DNA of 64,000 nucleotides from NCBI GenBank assembly GCA_025462725.1, contig JAOAPE010000012.1:297942-361941 (forward strand). Direction: 5' to 3'. Positions within the stretch are counted from its first letter, which is position 1; every line of letters begins with the position of its first letter. Origin of the DNA: Terriglobales bacterium. Lineage in GTDB: Bacteria; Acidobacteriota; Terriglobia; Terriglobales; Acidobacteriaceae. The notes beneath the pieces are model-generated. The model was not told where the DNA came from. It saw only the letters and a list, made by a program, of their open reading frames with translations, and did no database searches. A program made the position numbers and the translations under genes. Shown here piece by piece: positions 7,192-15,595 of the stretch.

Positions 7192-7824
7192 ATGTCTACG
7201 CCCCGCTCCAGTTCCAAACAGGTTTTCCTGCGTGGGATGACTTCTGTTTTCCTGATTTTGGCCATAGCATCTCTGGGATACATTGGTTTCAGCTTGGTGG
7301 ATGCAAAAGCTTTTCAAGTCTCCGCAAATTGGCGACTGAATAAGTCGACCGAGAGTTCGCGATTGTCGGCTGTGAAGCCGCAACGAACATCAGCACCGAT
7401 TCCAGCAGTTGCTGTTCGAGCTGTCGCACCGACTTCAGGATTGGCAATCGGGCGTCTCGAGATCAATAGAATCGGTGTTTCCGTGATCATAGCCGAAGGC
7501 GCCGACGACGAGACTCTGAGACGAGCGGTTGGCCACGTCACCGGAACAGCATTACCTGGTGAAGTAGGCAATGTTGCACTTGCAGGACATCGCGACACCT
7601 TCTTCAGAGCGTTACGCAACATTCAGCTCGACGATGAAGTTACAGTAACAACTCCCGCAGGCTCCTACGTATATAAGGTGGACTCAATGGAGGTGGTTGC
7701 GCCTAGCGATACGGAAGTGCTCGCTGCTTCCAACGAATCAATCCTGACTCTGGTGACCTGCTACCCGTTCTACTTTGTGGGTCCCGCGCCAAGGAGGTTT
7801 ATCGTGCGGGCACATCGAACCTGA
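7192..7824 (+). CDS. sortase (class D/E-like transpeptidase)
   Basis: A 210-residue sortase. An N-terminal membrane anchor (residues about 17-36) and a Ser/Pro-rich linker lead to the beta-barrel domain (about 85-207). The catalytic residues are all present: H133 in LAGHRDTFF, C190 in LVTCYPF and Arg at 201/202 in PRRF. The order GRLEINRIG ... GNVALAGHRD ... TLVTCYP is typical of the short class D-type enzymes. It starts directly after the VWFA stop. The likely substrate is the MPKTG-tailed protein at 4332. Sortases cut between Thr and Gly of the motif and join the protein to an amine; in this diderm the acceptor is unknown. Confidence 0.9.
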   Translation: MSTPRSSSKQVFLRGMTSVFLILAIASLGYIGFSLVDAKAFQVSANWRLNKSTESSRLSAVKPQRTSAPIPAVAVRAVAPTSGLAIGRLEINRIGVSVIIAEGADDETLRRAVGHVTGTALPGEVGNVALAGHRDTFFRALRNIQLDDEVTVTTPAGSYVYKVDSMEVVAPSDTEVLAASNESILTLVTCYPFYFVGPAPRRFIVRAHRT

Positions 7825-8069
7825 GCGCCTGGGATTGTTGTAACTCCAATTGCGCTTGCCCCAGTGAGCAATAGAAGCCTGACCGTCTCCAGAGCTTAGA
7901 ATATTTCAACTTCATCAGTGAGATTTCTGCAGAGTACCTGTCCAGCTATTCAATAGCACAAAGAGACAAGCCGATCTTCAGCCGAAACAGGTTTTTCAGT
8001 CTTACAGGTACAAGCTCGACAGCCCTCTATTTTCCGGCGGTCTCAAACGGCGCCTCAGTTCCGACAGTT

Positions 8070-8102
8070 GGCCAGCACCGCCGTTTTTCGGCAAGGCTGG
8101 CC
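8070..8102. other. two-part hairpin with symmetric internal loop
   Basis: GGCCAGC pairs with GCTGGCC (7 bp), then a 3x3 internal loop, then GCCG with CGGC around TTTTT. It could be a bidirectional terminator between two convergent transcription units, or part of a small RNA. Confidence 0.45.
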
Positions 8103-8126
8103 AGGGCTGAATTTGGTGTACGGACT

Positions 8127-8143
8127 CTTAAGCCTCCATTAAC
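8127..8143. promoter_or_regulatory. PmrA/QseB-like box
   Basis: CTTAAG-N5-ATTAAC, two half-sites 11 bp apart. Weaker than the copies at 14174 and 24735. It stands between convergent genes, so its target is unclear. Confidence 0.4.
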
Positions 8144-8269
8144 ATTCGTTTTTCTCGTTTGTGAGCCAGCGTCACTCTGGACGACTGGGTCGAGCCCTAT
8201 GCCGCGTGATTCTTCTGTGGAAGAACGAGCGCCGCTAGGGGCTGCCCAAATCCGTTTTTTCCGAAGTCG

Positions 8270-11200
8270 CTAAGCTGAGTGCGAGCTAACGACTGCTTCT
8301 ACTTTTGGCACTTCACGTGCCTGGCTGGAGTTGGAGCGATTGAGATGGAAATAAACTGTTGGAGTGACCAGGAGCGACAACGCCATCGAAATGACAATTC
8401 CTCCGATCACGGCGATGGCTAGCGGTTGAAGCATCTGTGAGCCCGCGCCTACCGCGAATGCCAATGGCAACATCCCGGCGATTGACGCCAAGGCAGTCAT
8501 AGCAATCGGACGCAATCGTCGGCGCCCGGCCTGGAGCATTGCTTCTTCTGCGGCCATCCCAAAAGTGCGGAACTTGCTCTCTGCGTCGAGCAGCAGTATC
8601 CCATTCTTGGCGACTATGCCCACCACCATGATGAGGCCCATAAAGGAAGACACGTTGAATGACAAACGAGTAATAAGGAGTGCTAACAGAACTCCAGAGG
8701 TTGAAAGTAGTGCCGATGCCACGATCGCTGTTGGCGCGGCGAAGTTGCGGAATTCAAAGAGTAGGACCCCGAACACAAAAAGTATCGCCAACGCTAGGAC
8801 CGTCCCGAGTTCGCGGAATGATTGTTGCTGCTCTTGATAGGTTCCGCCATATTCCAACCTTATTGACGGCGGCACATGCAAATTATTCACTACTTTTTGC
8901 ACGTTCGCGACCCCAGTACCAAGATCTACTCCTTCAAGGCGAGCGGTGACTGTGACCACGCGTTGAAGATTTTCCCGGCGAATCTCCGTTTGACCAGGCA
9001 CCTCGCTCACTGTGGCAAGAGCGCCGAGCGTCGCGGTTTTTCCTGAACTGCTGACAAGCAGCATGTCATTCATCTTGGTGCTATTCATCTGTCCGGCGCC
9101 GGGGAAACGCACGCGTATGTTGTACGGTTTTCCACCCACGATCATCTGGCTAGTGGCGAGCACCCCTTCAACCATGGAGGCCCCGTCGATGGACAATTCT
9201 TCCGGGGAAAAACCCGCATGCACTGCTGCTGTTTGATTTATCTGATAGGCGACGGCAGGTCCGCTGATCGTGTCTTCGATGCCATTTCGCATATCCACCA
9301 CACCGTGGACTTTGCCGATTGCTTCTGCAATCTGTGGCGCCCACTTGGCAAGTTCTTCGGGGTTTTGAGAATACAGATTGATTCGAATCGGCTCGGGGGC
9401 ATTGGAAAGGTCACCGATCATATCTTGCAGAACTTCTACGAATTCGACATTCAGCGCGGGTTCGGCTTCCTGTATCTGTGCACGAAGATCACTAGTGACT
9501 TCAGCGGTGTCGCGTTTGTGATTGGAGTGAAGTTTGACTGCAATGTCACCGCGATTCGCCTCCGTCACTGCGGCCAAGCCGAGCTGCAAGCCTGTTCGAC
9601 GCGACAAACTTTCGACTTCAGGGGCCGACCGAATAATTTCCTCAACGTGCGAAACCACACGATTGGTTTCTTCTAAAGAACTTCCAGCGGGCATTAAGTA
9701 GTCAACGATGAAGCCGCCTTCGTCCATTTCGGGGAGCAAGTCCGTCCCCAATGCTTTATAGCAAATGAAAGAAGCAGCAAGCAGAAACACGCATCCGACC
9801 GCTATCATTTTTGGCCGCTCAAGGCTCCACTTTAAGATTCTCTCGTGGAACTGGACAATCTTGCCGAATCGGCCGGAAAGAGTTGCTTCTTCGGTAGCGA
9901 GCAATCGTTCCAATTCAGTCCCTTCAGTCGCCGTGGTTGAAGTCTTTCTTCTAATGAAGAAGAGGCTGAGTGCGGGAGTCCAAGTTAATGCGAGCACAAG
10001 CGAGGTGAGCAAGGCAACTGACATTGTTATAGCCAGAGCCCTGAAAAATGCGCCGATCACGCCTTCCATCGTAATGAGTGGGAGGAAAACGACGATGGGT
10101 GTGACAGTGGAACCGATCAACGGCACCGTGATTTCTTTCAACGCGCTTCCAATCGCCTCAAAGCGATCTTGCCCGCTGTCTCGGTGTAGAACAATGTTTT
10201 CAACCACAACAATCGCGTCATCGATGACGAGTCCAACCGCAGCCGCTAGGCCGCCCAGCGTCATTAAGTTGAAGCTTTCGCCAAGCACACGAAGCAGAAT
10301 GAACGTGATGAAGATGGTGATAGGAATGACGAGACCCGCAACCAGTGAACTTCCCCAATCGCGGAGAAACAGCATTAAGACTGCCGATGCAAGAATCAGC
10401 CCGATGATGATCGCGTCACGAACGCTGTTGATGGAGTCACGAACGAGTCCGGACTGGTCATAGAAGGGAACCAGTTCGACTCCTGGAGGTAGAGTGGGTT
10501 TGATCGCAGCAATTTCCGCAGCAACTTCGTCAGCAACTTGAACCGTATTGCCGTCAGGTTGCCGATTCACGTTGATCAAGACTGCAGGTTTGCCGTTGGC
10601 AATAACAACTGTGTAAACAGGTTTCACTCCTTTTCCAACGGTCGCGACATCACCGATGCGAACCGGAACCCCGGCAGCAGTGGTCTTAATGGCCACTCCG
10701 GCCAGTTCTTCGGGGGTGTGTACTTGACCACTGATCAAGCCGAGGACGAGTTGATGGTTTTGTTGAAACAAACCTGGAGAATCGACGGTATTGTTGCGAG
10801 CAACGGCGGCCAGAATGTCTGGAACTGTTGTGCCTGAGAGTTGCAATTTTGCGGGATCAGGACTGATCTGATACTCAGGTTGCTGGCCACCCTGGACCAC
10901 AATACTCGAGACACCTGCAAGTCGATTGAGGCGTGGCTTTACTTCATACGTCGCGATCTCCCAAAGCCGTGTCTGCGGAATAGAGTCCGAAGTAAGGCTA
11001 TATCCGAGGATTGGGAAGCTTGCGAAGGTCAGGCGATGGGTTTCAATCTTTGCAGTCGGCGGCAGCACCGCCTGAGTTCGCGAGAGTGCGGCGTCAACAA
11101 ATTGCAGAGTTTGAACCATGTCAACTCGCCAATTAAAAAACAGATCGATCTCGGCAGAGCCCCGGCTAGTAATGGAACGCACGGATTGCAGGCCGGGGAT

Positions 11201-11425
11201 GCTATTCATGGCCTCTTCAATGGGGCGCGTCACGGTGACTTGCATCTGCTCGATCGGCATCACTCCGTTGTCAACGCCAATCACAACTCGCGGGAAATTG
11301 GTTTCAGGAAAAACCGCGACCGGGACGGAGAAAGCAAGATAAGCACCCACACATGCCAGTACGATGAGCAGGAAAAGAACAGGCTTCGCCTGCCTGGAAA
11401 ACCAGTATTGATCTTCTCTCGACAC
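8270..11425 (-). CDS. RND efflux pump, inner-membrane transporter subunit
   Basis: A 1051-residue AcrB/CzcA-type proton-driven pump. One N-terminal helix (LFLLIVLACVGAYLAFSVPV) precedes a large periplasmic loop, then helices 2-6; the pattern repeats in the second half. Helix 4 carries the conserved Asp pair in AAVGLVIDDAIVVVENI. The sequence lacks an obvious heavy-metal HME signature, so an organic or lipid-like substrate is more likely. Start is GTG at 11425, sharing one base with the stop of the adaptor gene. Last gene of the OMF-adaptor-pump operon 14048-8270. Two PmrA-like boxes upstream of the operon suggest control by the two-component system at 22563-24739. Confidence 0.93.
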   Translation of the reverse strand: MSREDQYWFSRQAKPVLFLLIVLACVGAYLAFSVPVAVFPETNFPRVVIGVDNGVMPIEQMQVTVTRPIEEAMNSIPGLQSVRSITSRGSAEIDLFFNWRVDMVQTLQFVDAALSRTQAVLPPTAKIETHRLTFASFPILGYSLTSDSIPQTRLWEIATYEVKPRLNRLAGVSSIVVQGGQQPEYQISPDPAKLQLSGTTVPDILAAVARNNTVDSPGLFQQNHQLVLGLISGQVHTPEELAGVAIKTTAAGVPVRIGDVATVGKGVKPVYTVVIANGKPAVLINVNRQPDGNTVQVADEVAAEIAAIKPTLPPGVELVPFYDQSGLVRDSINSVRDAIIIGLILASAVLMLFLRDWGSSLVAGLVIPITIFITFILLRVLGESFNLMTLGGLAAAVGLVIDDAIVVVENIVLHRDSGQDRFEAIGSALKEITVPLIGSTVTPIVVFLPLITMEGVIGAFFRALAITMSVALLTSLVLALTWTPALSLFFIRRKTSTTATEGTELERLLATEEATLSGRFGKIVQFHERILKWSLERPKMIAVGCVFLLAASFICYKALGTDLLPEMDEGGFIVDYLMPAGSSLEETNRVVSHVEEIIRSAPEVESLSRRTGLQLGLAAVTEANRGDIAVKLHSNHKRDTAEVTSDLRAQIQEAEPALNVEFVEVLQDMIGDLSNAPEPIRINLYSQNPEELAKWAPQIAEAIGKVHGVVDMRNGIEDTISGPAVAYQINQTAAVHAGFSPEELSIDGASMVEGVLATSQMIVGGKPYNIRVRFPGAGQMNSTKMNDMLLVSSSGKTATLGALATVSEVPGQTEIRRENLQRVVTVTARLEGVDLGTGVANVQKVVNNLHVPPSIRLEYGGTYQEQQQSFRELGTVLALAILFVFGVLLFEFRNFAAPTAIVASALLSTSGVLLALLITRLSFNVSSFMGLIMVVGIVAKNGILLLDAESKFRTFGMAAEEAMLQAGRRRLRPIAMTALASIAGMLPLAFAVGAGSQMLQPLAIAVIGGIVISMALSLLVTPTVYFHLNRSNSSQAREVPKVEAVVSSHSA

Positions 11426-12723
11426 TAGTCCTTTTCCTCCTTCTTCTCTGAAGCTTTTTCCTTGCCAGCGTTAGCTGACTCCGCTTCTTGAATCTTGACC
11501 TTTGTCTTGTCGGGAAGGCCATAAGCCTGATTTGTCACAACAATCTCTCCAGCTTGCAAGCCAGAACTTATCTGAACGAGTCCAGCCTCTGAATCCTGAA
11601 TCCCAACTCGAACCTCACGCTGATGAACGGTTTCTTTATCTACGACTAACACCGTCGTTTTTCCGGTTTCATCTTTCAGCACGGAGTTCTGTGGAATTAC
11701 TAATGCATTTTCCTCGTGTTGAGATTGCATCTCGATTTTTGCTGCCGAACCAGGACGCAATCGCTGGCCTTTGTTGTCCGCTCTTACCCAGACTTCAACA
11801 GTGGTACTGTTCAGGTCCAATGCAGGGCTTATCAAGGAGACTTTCGCTGGTACGGGCTTATCCACTCCTTGCACTTGAATCTCGGCAAGGTCGCCTATTT
11901 TCAGCCGGGCAGCCTGCGCCTGCGAAATGTGCGCCTTGCCTATGATCGAAGACAAATCCATGACCGTGATCAGTGCCACTCCGGCGGGTGCCATCTCGCC
12001 TGCAAAATTCGGACGGTCGGTGACGACGCCGTTTATAGGACTCCTGATCTCCGTGTATTTGAGCTGGGCCTGAGCGCCTTCGAACTTGCCACGAGCTTGC
12101 GCGAGCTGCGCATTCGCACTCTGAACCGAAGCCTTTTGACCTACGGCATTCAGAGAAGCAAGGTGACGGTCAGCAATCTCGAACTGCGCCTTTGCCTGAA
12201 TGTAGGAAACTTGAGCCGTGTCGAGATCCTTTCGAGGCAAGGCACCTTGCTCGAAGAGGGACTTGCGACTCTCCGCGAGTTTTGTCTGCGCATCAAGATT
12301 TTCCCTGGCCTGTTGCCGATCCAGTTCGGCCTTTTGCAGTTCCTCTGGAATACCCGCCTTCGTGGAAGTCTCGAAAGAAGCTTGAGCCTGTTCGAAGCCT
12401 CCGCGATTCTCTGTCACTGAAGCTGCGATATCAGCATTTTCAAGCGTGGCAAGTAACTGGCCTTCCTTAACGCGATCACCACGCTGCACATATATCTTGC
12501 TCAGCGGGGCTGCAATCTTCGGAGTAATCGCCGCCTGTTGTAAGGGAAACAGCACGGCATCCGCCGTGACCGTTTCCGTGAGAGCCTTGGTTTCCACTTT
12601 GGCTATCTGAACCGTGACTAACGGCTCAACTTCTTTTTCTGCTTTGCTGCACCCTCCAAGCAGTCCGAAAACTGCCAAGGCACAGATTGAAGTAACGCAA
12701 AACGCTTTCAGCTTTTTCGTCAT
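11425..12723 (-). CDS. RND efflux pump, periplasmic adaptor lipoprotein
   Basis: A 432-residue membrane fusion protein. The signal peptide ends in the lipobox LLGGC (Cys25), so it should be lipid-anchored. It has the split lipoyl domain (PLSKIYVQRGDRVKEGQLLA and, later, TEIRSPINGVVTDRPNFAGE), a long coiled-coil hairpin rich in Gln/Ala (about 105-225), a beta-barrel and a membrane-proximal domain, then a Lys/Glu-rich tail. It bridges the pump and the TolC-like channel. It lies two bases after the channel gene and overlaps the pump gene by one base. Confidence 0.92.
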   Translation of the reverse strand: MTKKLKAFCVTSICALAVFGLLGGCSKAEKEVEPLVTVQIAKVETKALTETVTADAVLFPLQQAAITPKIAAPLSKIYVQRGDRVKEGQLLATLENADIAASVTENRGGFEQAQASFETSTKAGIPEELQKAELDRQQARENLDAQTKLAESRKSLFEQGALPRKDLDTAQVSYIQAKAQFEIADRHLASLNAVGQKASVQSANAQLAQARGKFEGAQAQLKYTEIRSPINGVVTDRPNFAGEMAPAGVALITVMDLSSIIGKAHISQAQAARLKIGDLAEIQVQGVDKPVPAKVSLISPALDLNSTTVEVWVRADNKGQRLRPGSAAKIEMQSQHEENALVIPQNSVLKDETGKTTVLVVDKETVHQREVRVGIQDSEAGLVQISSGLQAGEIVVTNQAYGLPDKTKVKIQEAESANAGKEKASEKKEEKD

Positions 12724-12725
12724 AG

Positions 12726-14048
12726 TTAGAATTTGCCTGTGAGGGTTTGTAGGTTTGACAGGGAAGTACGGTAGCGAACTTCCGCGTCATCAAAGGTATT
12801 GCGTGCCATGGTAAGGGTGTTTTGAGCGTCAACCACTTCAAGGACTGTGGCTTCACCACTCTGATATCGCAAAGTTGTGAGGTGGAGGCTGTCGGCGGCC
12901 AACTGGGCAGAGTTCCGGAGGAGATCCAATTCAGAAAGTGCAGTCTGGGCCTCGGTATAAAAAACCTTCAGCTGGCCAAGGAGTTTCTTCTGCACAAAGT
13001 TCAACTCAAGCCTTGACTGATCACGGCGAAGAATACTTTGCTTTACTTTGCTGTGAGTGGATCCCCAATTCCAGATCGGCAAATTGAAGGTTACGGCGGC
13101 CGAGTAACCCAGGTTGCTCTCTCCATCGGTGCGCAAAGCGAAGCGGGACGCATCAATGCCGTAGTTGTAATCCAGCCCGAGGGTGGGAAAATATGCGGCA
13201 CGGGACGCCTTCACTTCGGAATCACCTGCTTTTACCAGTGCCAGAGCCACTGCGAGTTCTGAATTATTCGAGCTCGCCAGTCTTGTGACCTCGTCAAAGC
13301 CAGGAATGTTATCGGGAAGTCGAAGATCGTCAACGGTGGTGAAGTTCTGGTTGAAGTCAGGAAAGATCAGAATGGCAAGATCGACACGAGCTTTTTCCAT
13401 GGCAAGTACGGCTTCGCGCAAATCCCGCTCTTTGTCATTGGCCTGTAATCGGGCTTTGATCGTGTCTGCATGGGCCACCTCACCGCCTTTTTCAAGTTTG
13501 CGGCTGATATCAAAAAACCTTCCTGCTTCAGTCGCGGCCTGCTGGGCTGTTGAATACTTCCTTTGCGCGACAACGAACCCGTAGTACACCTGTGTAACGG
13601 TGACAACTAGTCCACGAGTAGCAATTTGCGCACGCGCCGTTGTCGCAGCTTCCAGCGCCACAGTTCTCCTGTAGAGCGCGAAACTGGCTGGATCGAGACT
13701 TTGATGAGCGTTTCCAAGCGCTATATATTCGCGGACACCGTTGTTAGCGATGAACCGCGGCGCGTTCCCTGGCGCCGGCTGTGTATAGATGAACTGACTG
13801 TTGTAATTTACCGAAGGCAAGAGCGAGGCCCGCGATTGGACCTTATCTTCGTGAGCGATGCCTAGCTCCGTTAATGCTGCATGAAATTCCGGAGAGTAAG
13901 CCCGGGCACGGTCGAGAGCGTCCTGGAGTGTAACGGTGATGGGAGGGTCGGGAGCAGTCTTGGTATCCGAAATAGCCAGCGTTTGCGAGAGAGTGATAAC
14001 CGGCGCAGCAGTCAACAGCAATGCAGTGAGCTTAAATTTCCAACTCAT
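12726..14048 (-). CDS. TolC-family outer-membrane channel
   Basis: A 440-residue outer-membrane factor. A signal peptide (1-24, ending SQTLA) is followed by two outer-membrane-efflux-protein repeats with long helices: the first starts TLQDALDRARAYSPEF, the second VTRLASSNNSELAVAL, and the end has DLLRNSAQLAADSLHLTTLRYQSGEATVLEVVDAQNTL, shown here in parts of the family. It forms the exit duct of the pump encoded just downstream. First gene of the operon; its promoter region (14049-14285) has two PmrA-like boxes. Confidence 0.92.
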   Translation of the reverse strand: MSWKFKLTALLLTAAPVITLSQTLAISDTKTAPDPPITVTLQDALDRARAYSPEFHAALTELGIAHEDKVQSRASLLPSVNYNSQFIYTQPAPGNAPRFIANNGVREYIALGNAHQSLDPASFALYRRTVALEAATTARAQIATRGLVVTVTQVYYGFVVAQRKYSTAQQAATEAGRFFDISRKLEKGGEVAHADTIKARLQANDKERDLREAVLAMEKARVDLAILIFPDFNQNFTTVDDLRLPDNIPGFDEVTRLASSNNSELAVALALVKAGDSEVKASRAAYFPTLGLDYNYGIDASRFALRTDGESNLGYSAAVTFNLPIWNWGSTHSKVKQSILRRDQSRLELNFVQKKLLGQLKVFYTEAQTALSELDLLRNSAQLAADSLHLTTLRYQSGEATVLEVVDAQNTLTMARNTFDDAEVRYRTSLSNLQTLTGKF

Positions 14049-14119
14049 TCAAAACTCCAGAGAGATTTCGCTTAATGGGTACTAACGTCGAGCAGCCAAA
14101 CTGTTTTAAATGGGGAGAC

Positions 14120-14136
14120 ATTAACCAAACCTTAAA
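14120..14136. promoter_or_regulatory. PmrA/QseB-like box in the RND / propeller divergent promoter
   Basis: ATTAAC-N5-CTTAAA, half-sites 11 bp apart, about 72 bp upstream of the RND operon start. A second, better copy is at 14174. Confidence 0.5.
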
Positions 14137-14173
14137 AAGGTCTGCGGCAGGATTTTCCAAGTCGCCACAGATT

Positions 14174-14190
14174 TTTAAGGATGGCTTAAG
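14174..14190. promoter_or_regulatory. PmrA/QseB-like box, good match
   Basis: TTTAAG-N5-CTTAAG matches the known PmrA/QseB pattern YTTAAK-N5-YTTAAK. It lies between the divergent RND operon and the propeller gene at 14286 and could act on both. Confidence 0.65.
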
Positions 14191-14285
14191 GTGGCGGCCA
14201 ATACTTTTGTCCATAGGGAACACTCCTTCTGGGAGCGACTTTCCCCTACCATCAAGAATCTGCTGCAGGCGTCTAGGAGAAGAAA

Positions 14286-15308
14286 ATGCGTCTATTCAAT
14301 AAGCTTTCAATCGTAATGGCTTTTCTGTTAATTGCAGTCGTTGCGTCTTACGGGGCGGACAAATCTACCAAGACTTTCAAAGTAATCAACAAGATTGCGG
14401 TTGAAGGGGCCGGTCGATGGGATTACCTGGTCATCGATCCTGAAACGCGCCGCTTGTTCATGTCCCGCGCAACGCATGTGTCGGTCCTCGATGCTGATTC
14501 AGGAGCCGTCGTTGGTGACATCCCGAATACGCCCGGAGTCCACGGAATCACTTTGGCACCTGAACTAGGCGTGGGGTTCATCAGTGCTGGAGGGGATGAC
14601 AGCGTTATTGCATTCGACCTGAAAAGTTTGCAGCCCGTGGCGAAGATTCCTGCAGGCGGCAATCCGGATTCAATGCTTTACGATTCAGCAACCAAGAGCC
14701 TATTTGTGCAGAATGGGAAGGGCAATACAACGACAGTGATCGATGCAGCAGCGCGAAAAGTTGTTGCGACCATCCCGATGGTGGGCAGGCCGGAATTCAT
14801 CGTTGCGGACAACAAAGGAAACGCCTACGTCAACATCGAAGACAAGAGCATGCTTGCGGTAATCGACATTGCCGGCAAGAAAGTAAAGAAAACATGGCAG
14901 CTGAAGCCATGCGAAGAGCCAACGGGCCTCGCAATCGACAACGCGAGCCGCACTTTATTTTCAGCTTGCGCCAATAAGATGTTGGCGGTCGTCAACGCTG
15001 ATTCTGGCAAAGTCTTGCAGACTCTTCCGATTGGCGAAGATACCGATGCCGTAGCTTTCGATCCAAAGACTGGTTTCATATTTGCTTCGAGTGGAGATGG
15101 CAAACTCTCAATCTTTAAGAAGGGGAGCGCCGGAAAGTATGCCACTGTCCAAGAGGTAGAGTCGATGCCAGGCTCTAAGACGATGACACTGGATTCTGGA
15201 AAGCACCTCATTTATGTGCCATCAGCCAAGTTCACTGGAAGTCCCACTGGTCATCCACGTCCTGCGGTGGTTCCCGGATCGATTTCCATCTTGGTCATTG
15301 GTGAATAG
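14286..15308 (+). CDS. secreted YncE-like beta-propeller protein
   Basis: A 340-residue secreted protein with signal peptide (1-23). The rest is a run of about seven 40-45-residue YVTN-type blades, for instance LVIDPETRRLFMSRATHVSV, VTLAPELGVGFISAGGDDSV-like strings and AVAFDPKTGFIFASSGDGKL. AGGAG precedes the ATG at 14286. Such propellers bind ligands or partners in the periplasm; no catalytic site is evident. It diverges from the RND operon and precedes the TonB receptor, sharing the PmrA-box promoter region. Confidence 0.82.
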   Translation: MRLFNKLSIVMAFLLIAVVASYGADKSTKTFKVINKIAVEGAGRWDYLVIDPETRRLFMSRATHVSVLDADSGAVVGDIPNTPGVHGITLAPELGVGFISAGGDDSVIAFDLKSLQPVAKIPAGGNPDSMLYDSATKSLFVQNGKGNTTTVIDAAARKVVATIPMVGRPEFIVADNKGNAYVNIEDKSMLAVIDIAGKKVKKTWQLKPCEEPTGLAIDNASRTLFSACANKMLAVVNADSGKVLQTLPIGEDTDAVAFDPKTGFIFASSGDGKLSIFKKGSAGKYATVQEVESMPGSKTMTLDSGKHLIYVPSAKFTGSPTGHPRPAVVPGSISILVIGE

Positions 15309-15319
15309 TCGTTATTTTC

Positions 15320-15350
15320 GACGTGTAGCTCAGCATCCGAGCTACACGTC
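15320..15350 (+). terminator. perfect 12-bp stem-loop after the propeller gene
   Basis: GACGTGTAGCTC (15320-15331) pairs exactly with GAGCTACACGTC (15339-15350) around 7 bases. No T run, but its place 11 bp after the stop fits a transcript end. Confidence 0.6.
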
Positions 15351-15385
15351 ATCACCCCGTCGCGAACTCCAGAAAAATCGATCAT

Positions 15386-15402
15386 CTTAAGGTTGCTTTA
15401 AT
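15386..15402. promoter_or_regulatory. PmrA/QseB-like box upstream of the TonB receptor
   Basis: CTTAAG-N5-TTTAAT, half-sites 11 bp apart, a full match to YTTAAK-N5-YTTAAK. It lies about 195 bp before the receptor start, after the terminator at 15320. Confidence 0.6.
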
Positions 15403-15595
15403 GTTACGAAGACTAGAAAGCTCCCATTGCGGTTTCAGGGTTTTCGTTTCCTAATCAGTCGTCACATCATAAGAGAATTTGAAACACCCCTGAGTTGACC
15501 GGTTCGGCTATGTGCCCCGGCAGCTACTCCAGTTTCGGCCTTTTACTGCGTTCTGCAAGTAAGTGAATAGAAGCGACCTGAGGAGGTGCTTCATC

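Larger units (their letters stand above)
7825..8269. other. 445-bp gap between the sortase cluster and the RND operon
   Basis: No convincing gene in either strand. It holds the stem-loop at 8070-8102 and a PmrA-like box at 8127-8143. It is a convergent gap, so any promoter here would serve an unrecognised RNA or small gene. Confidence 0.6.

Noticed and set aside
9765-10463. 232-codon frame opposite the RND pump gene
   Set aside because: Shadow of the RND coding frame; no ribosome site or domain.
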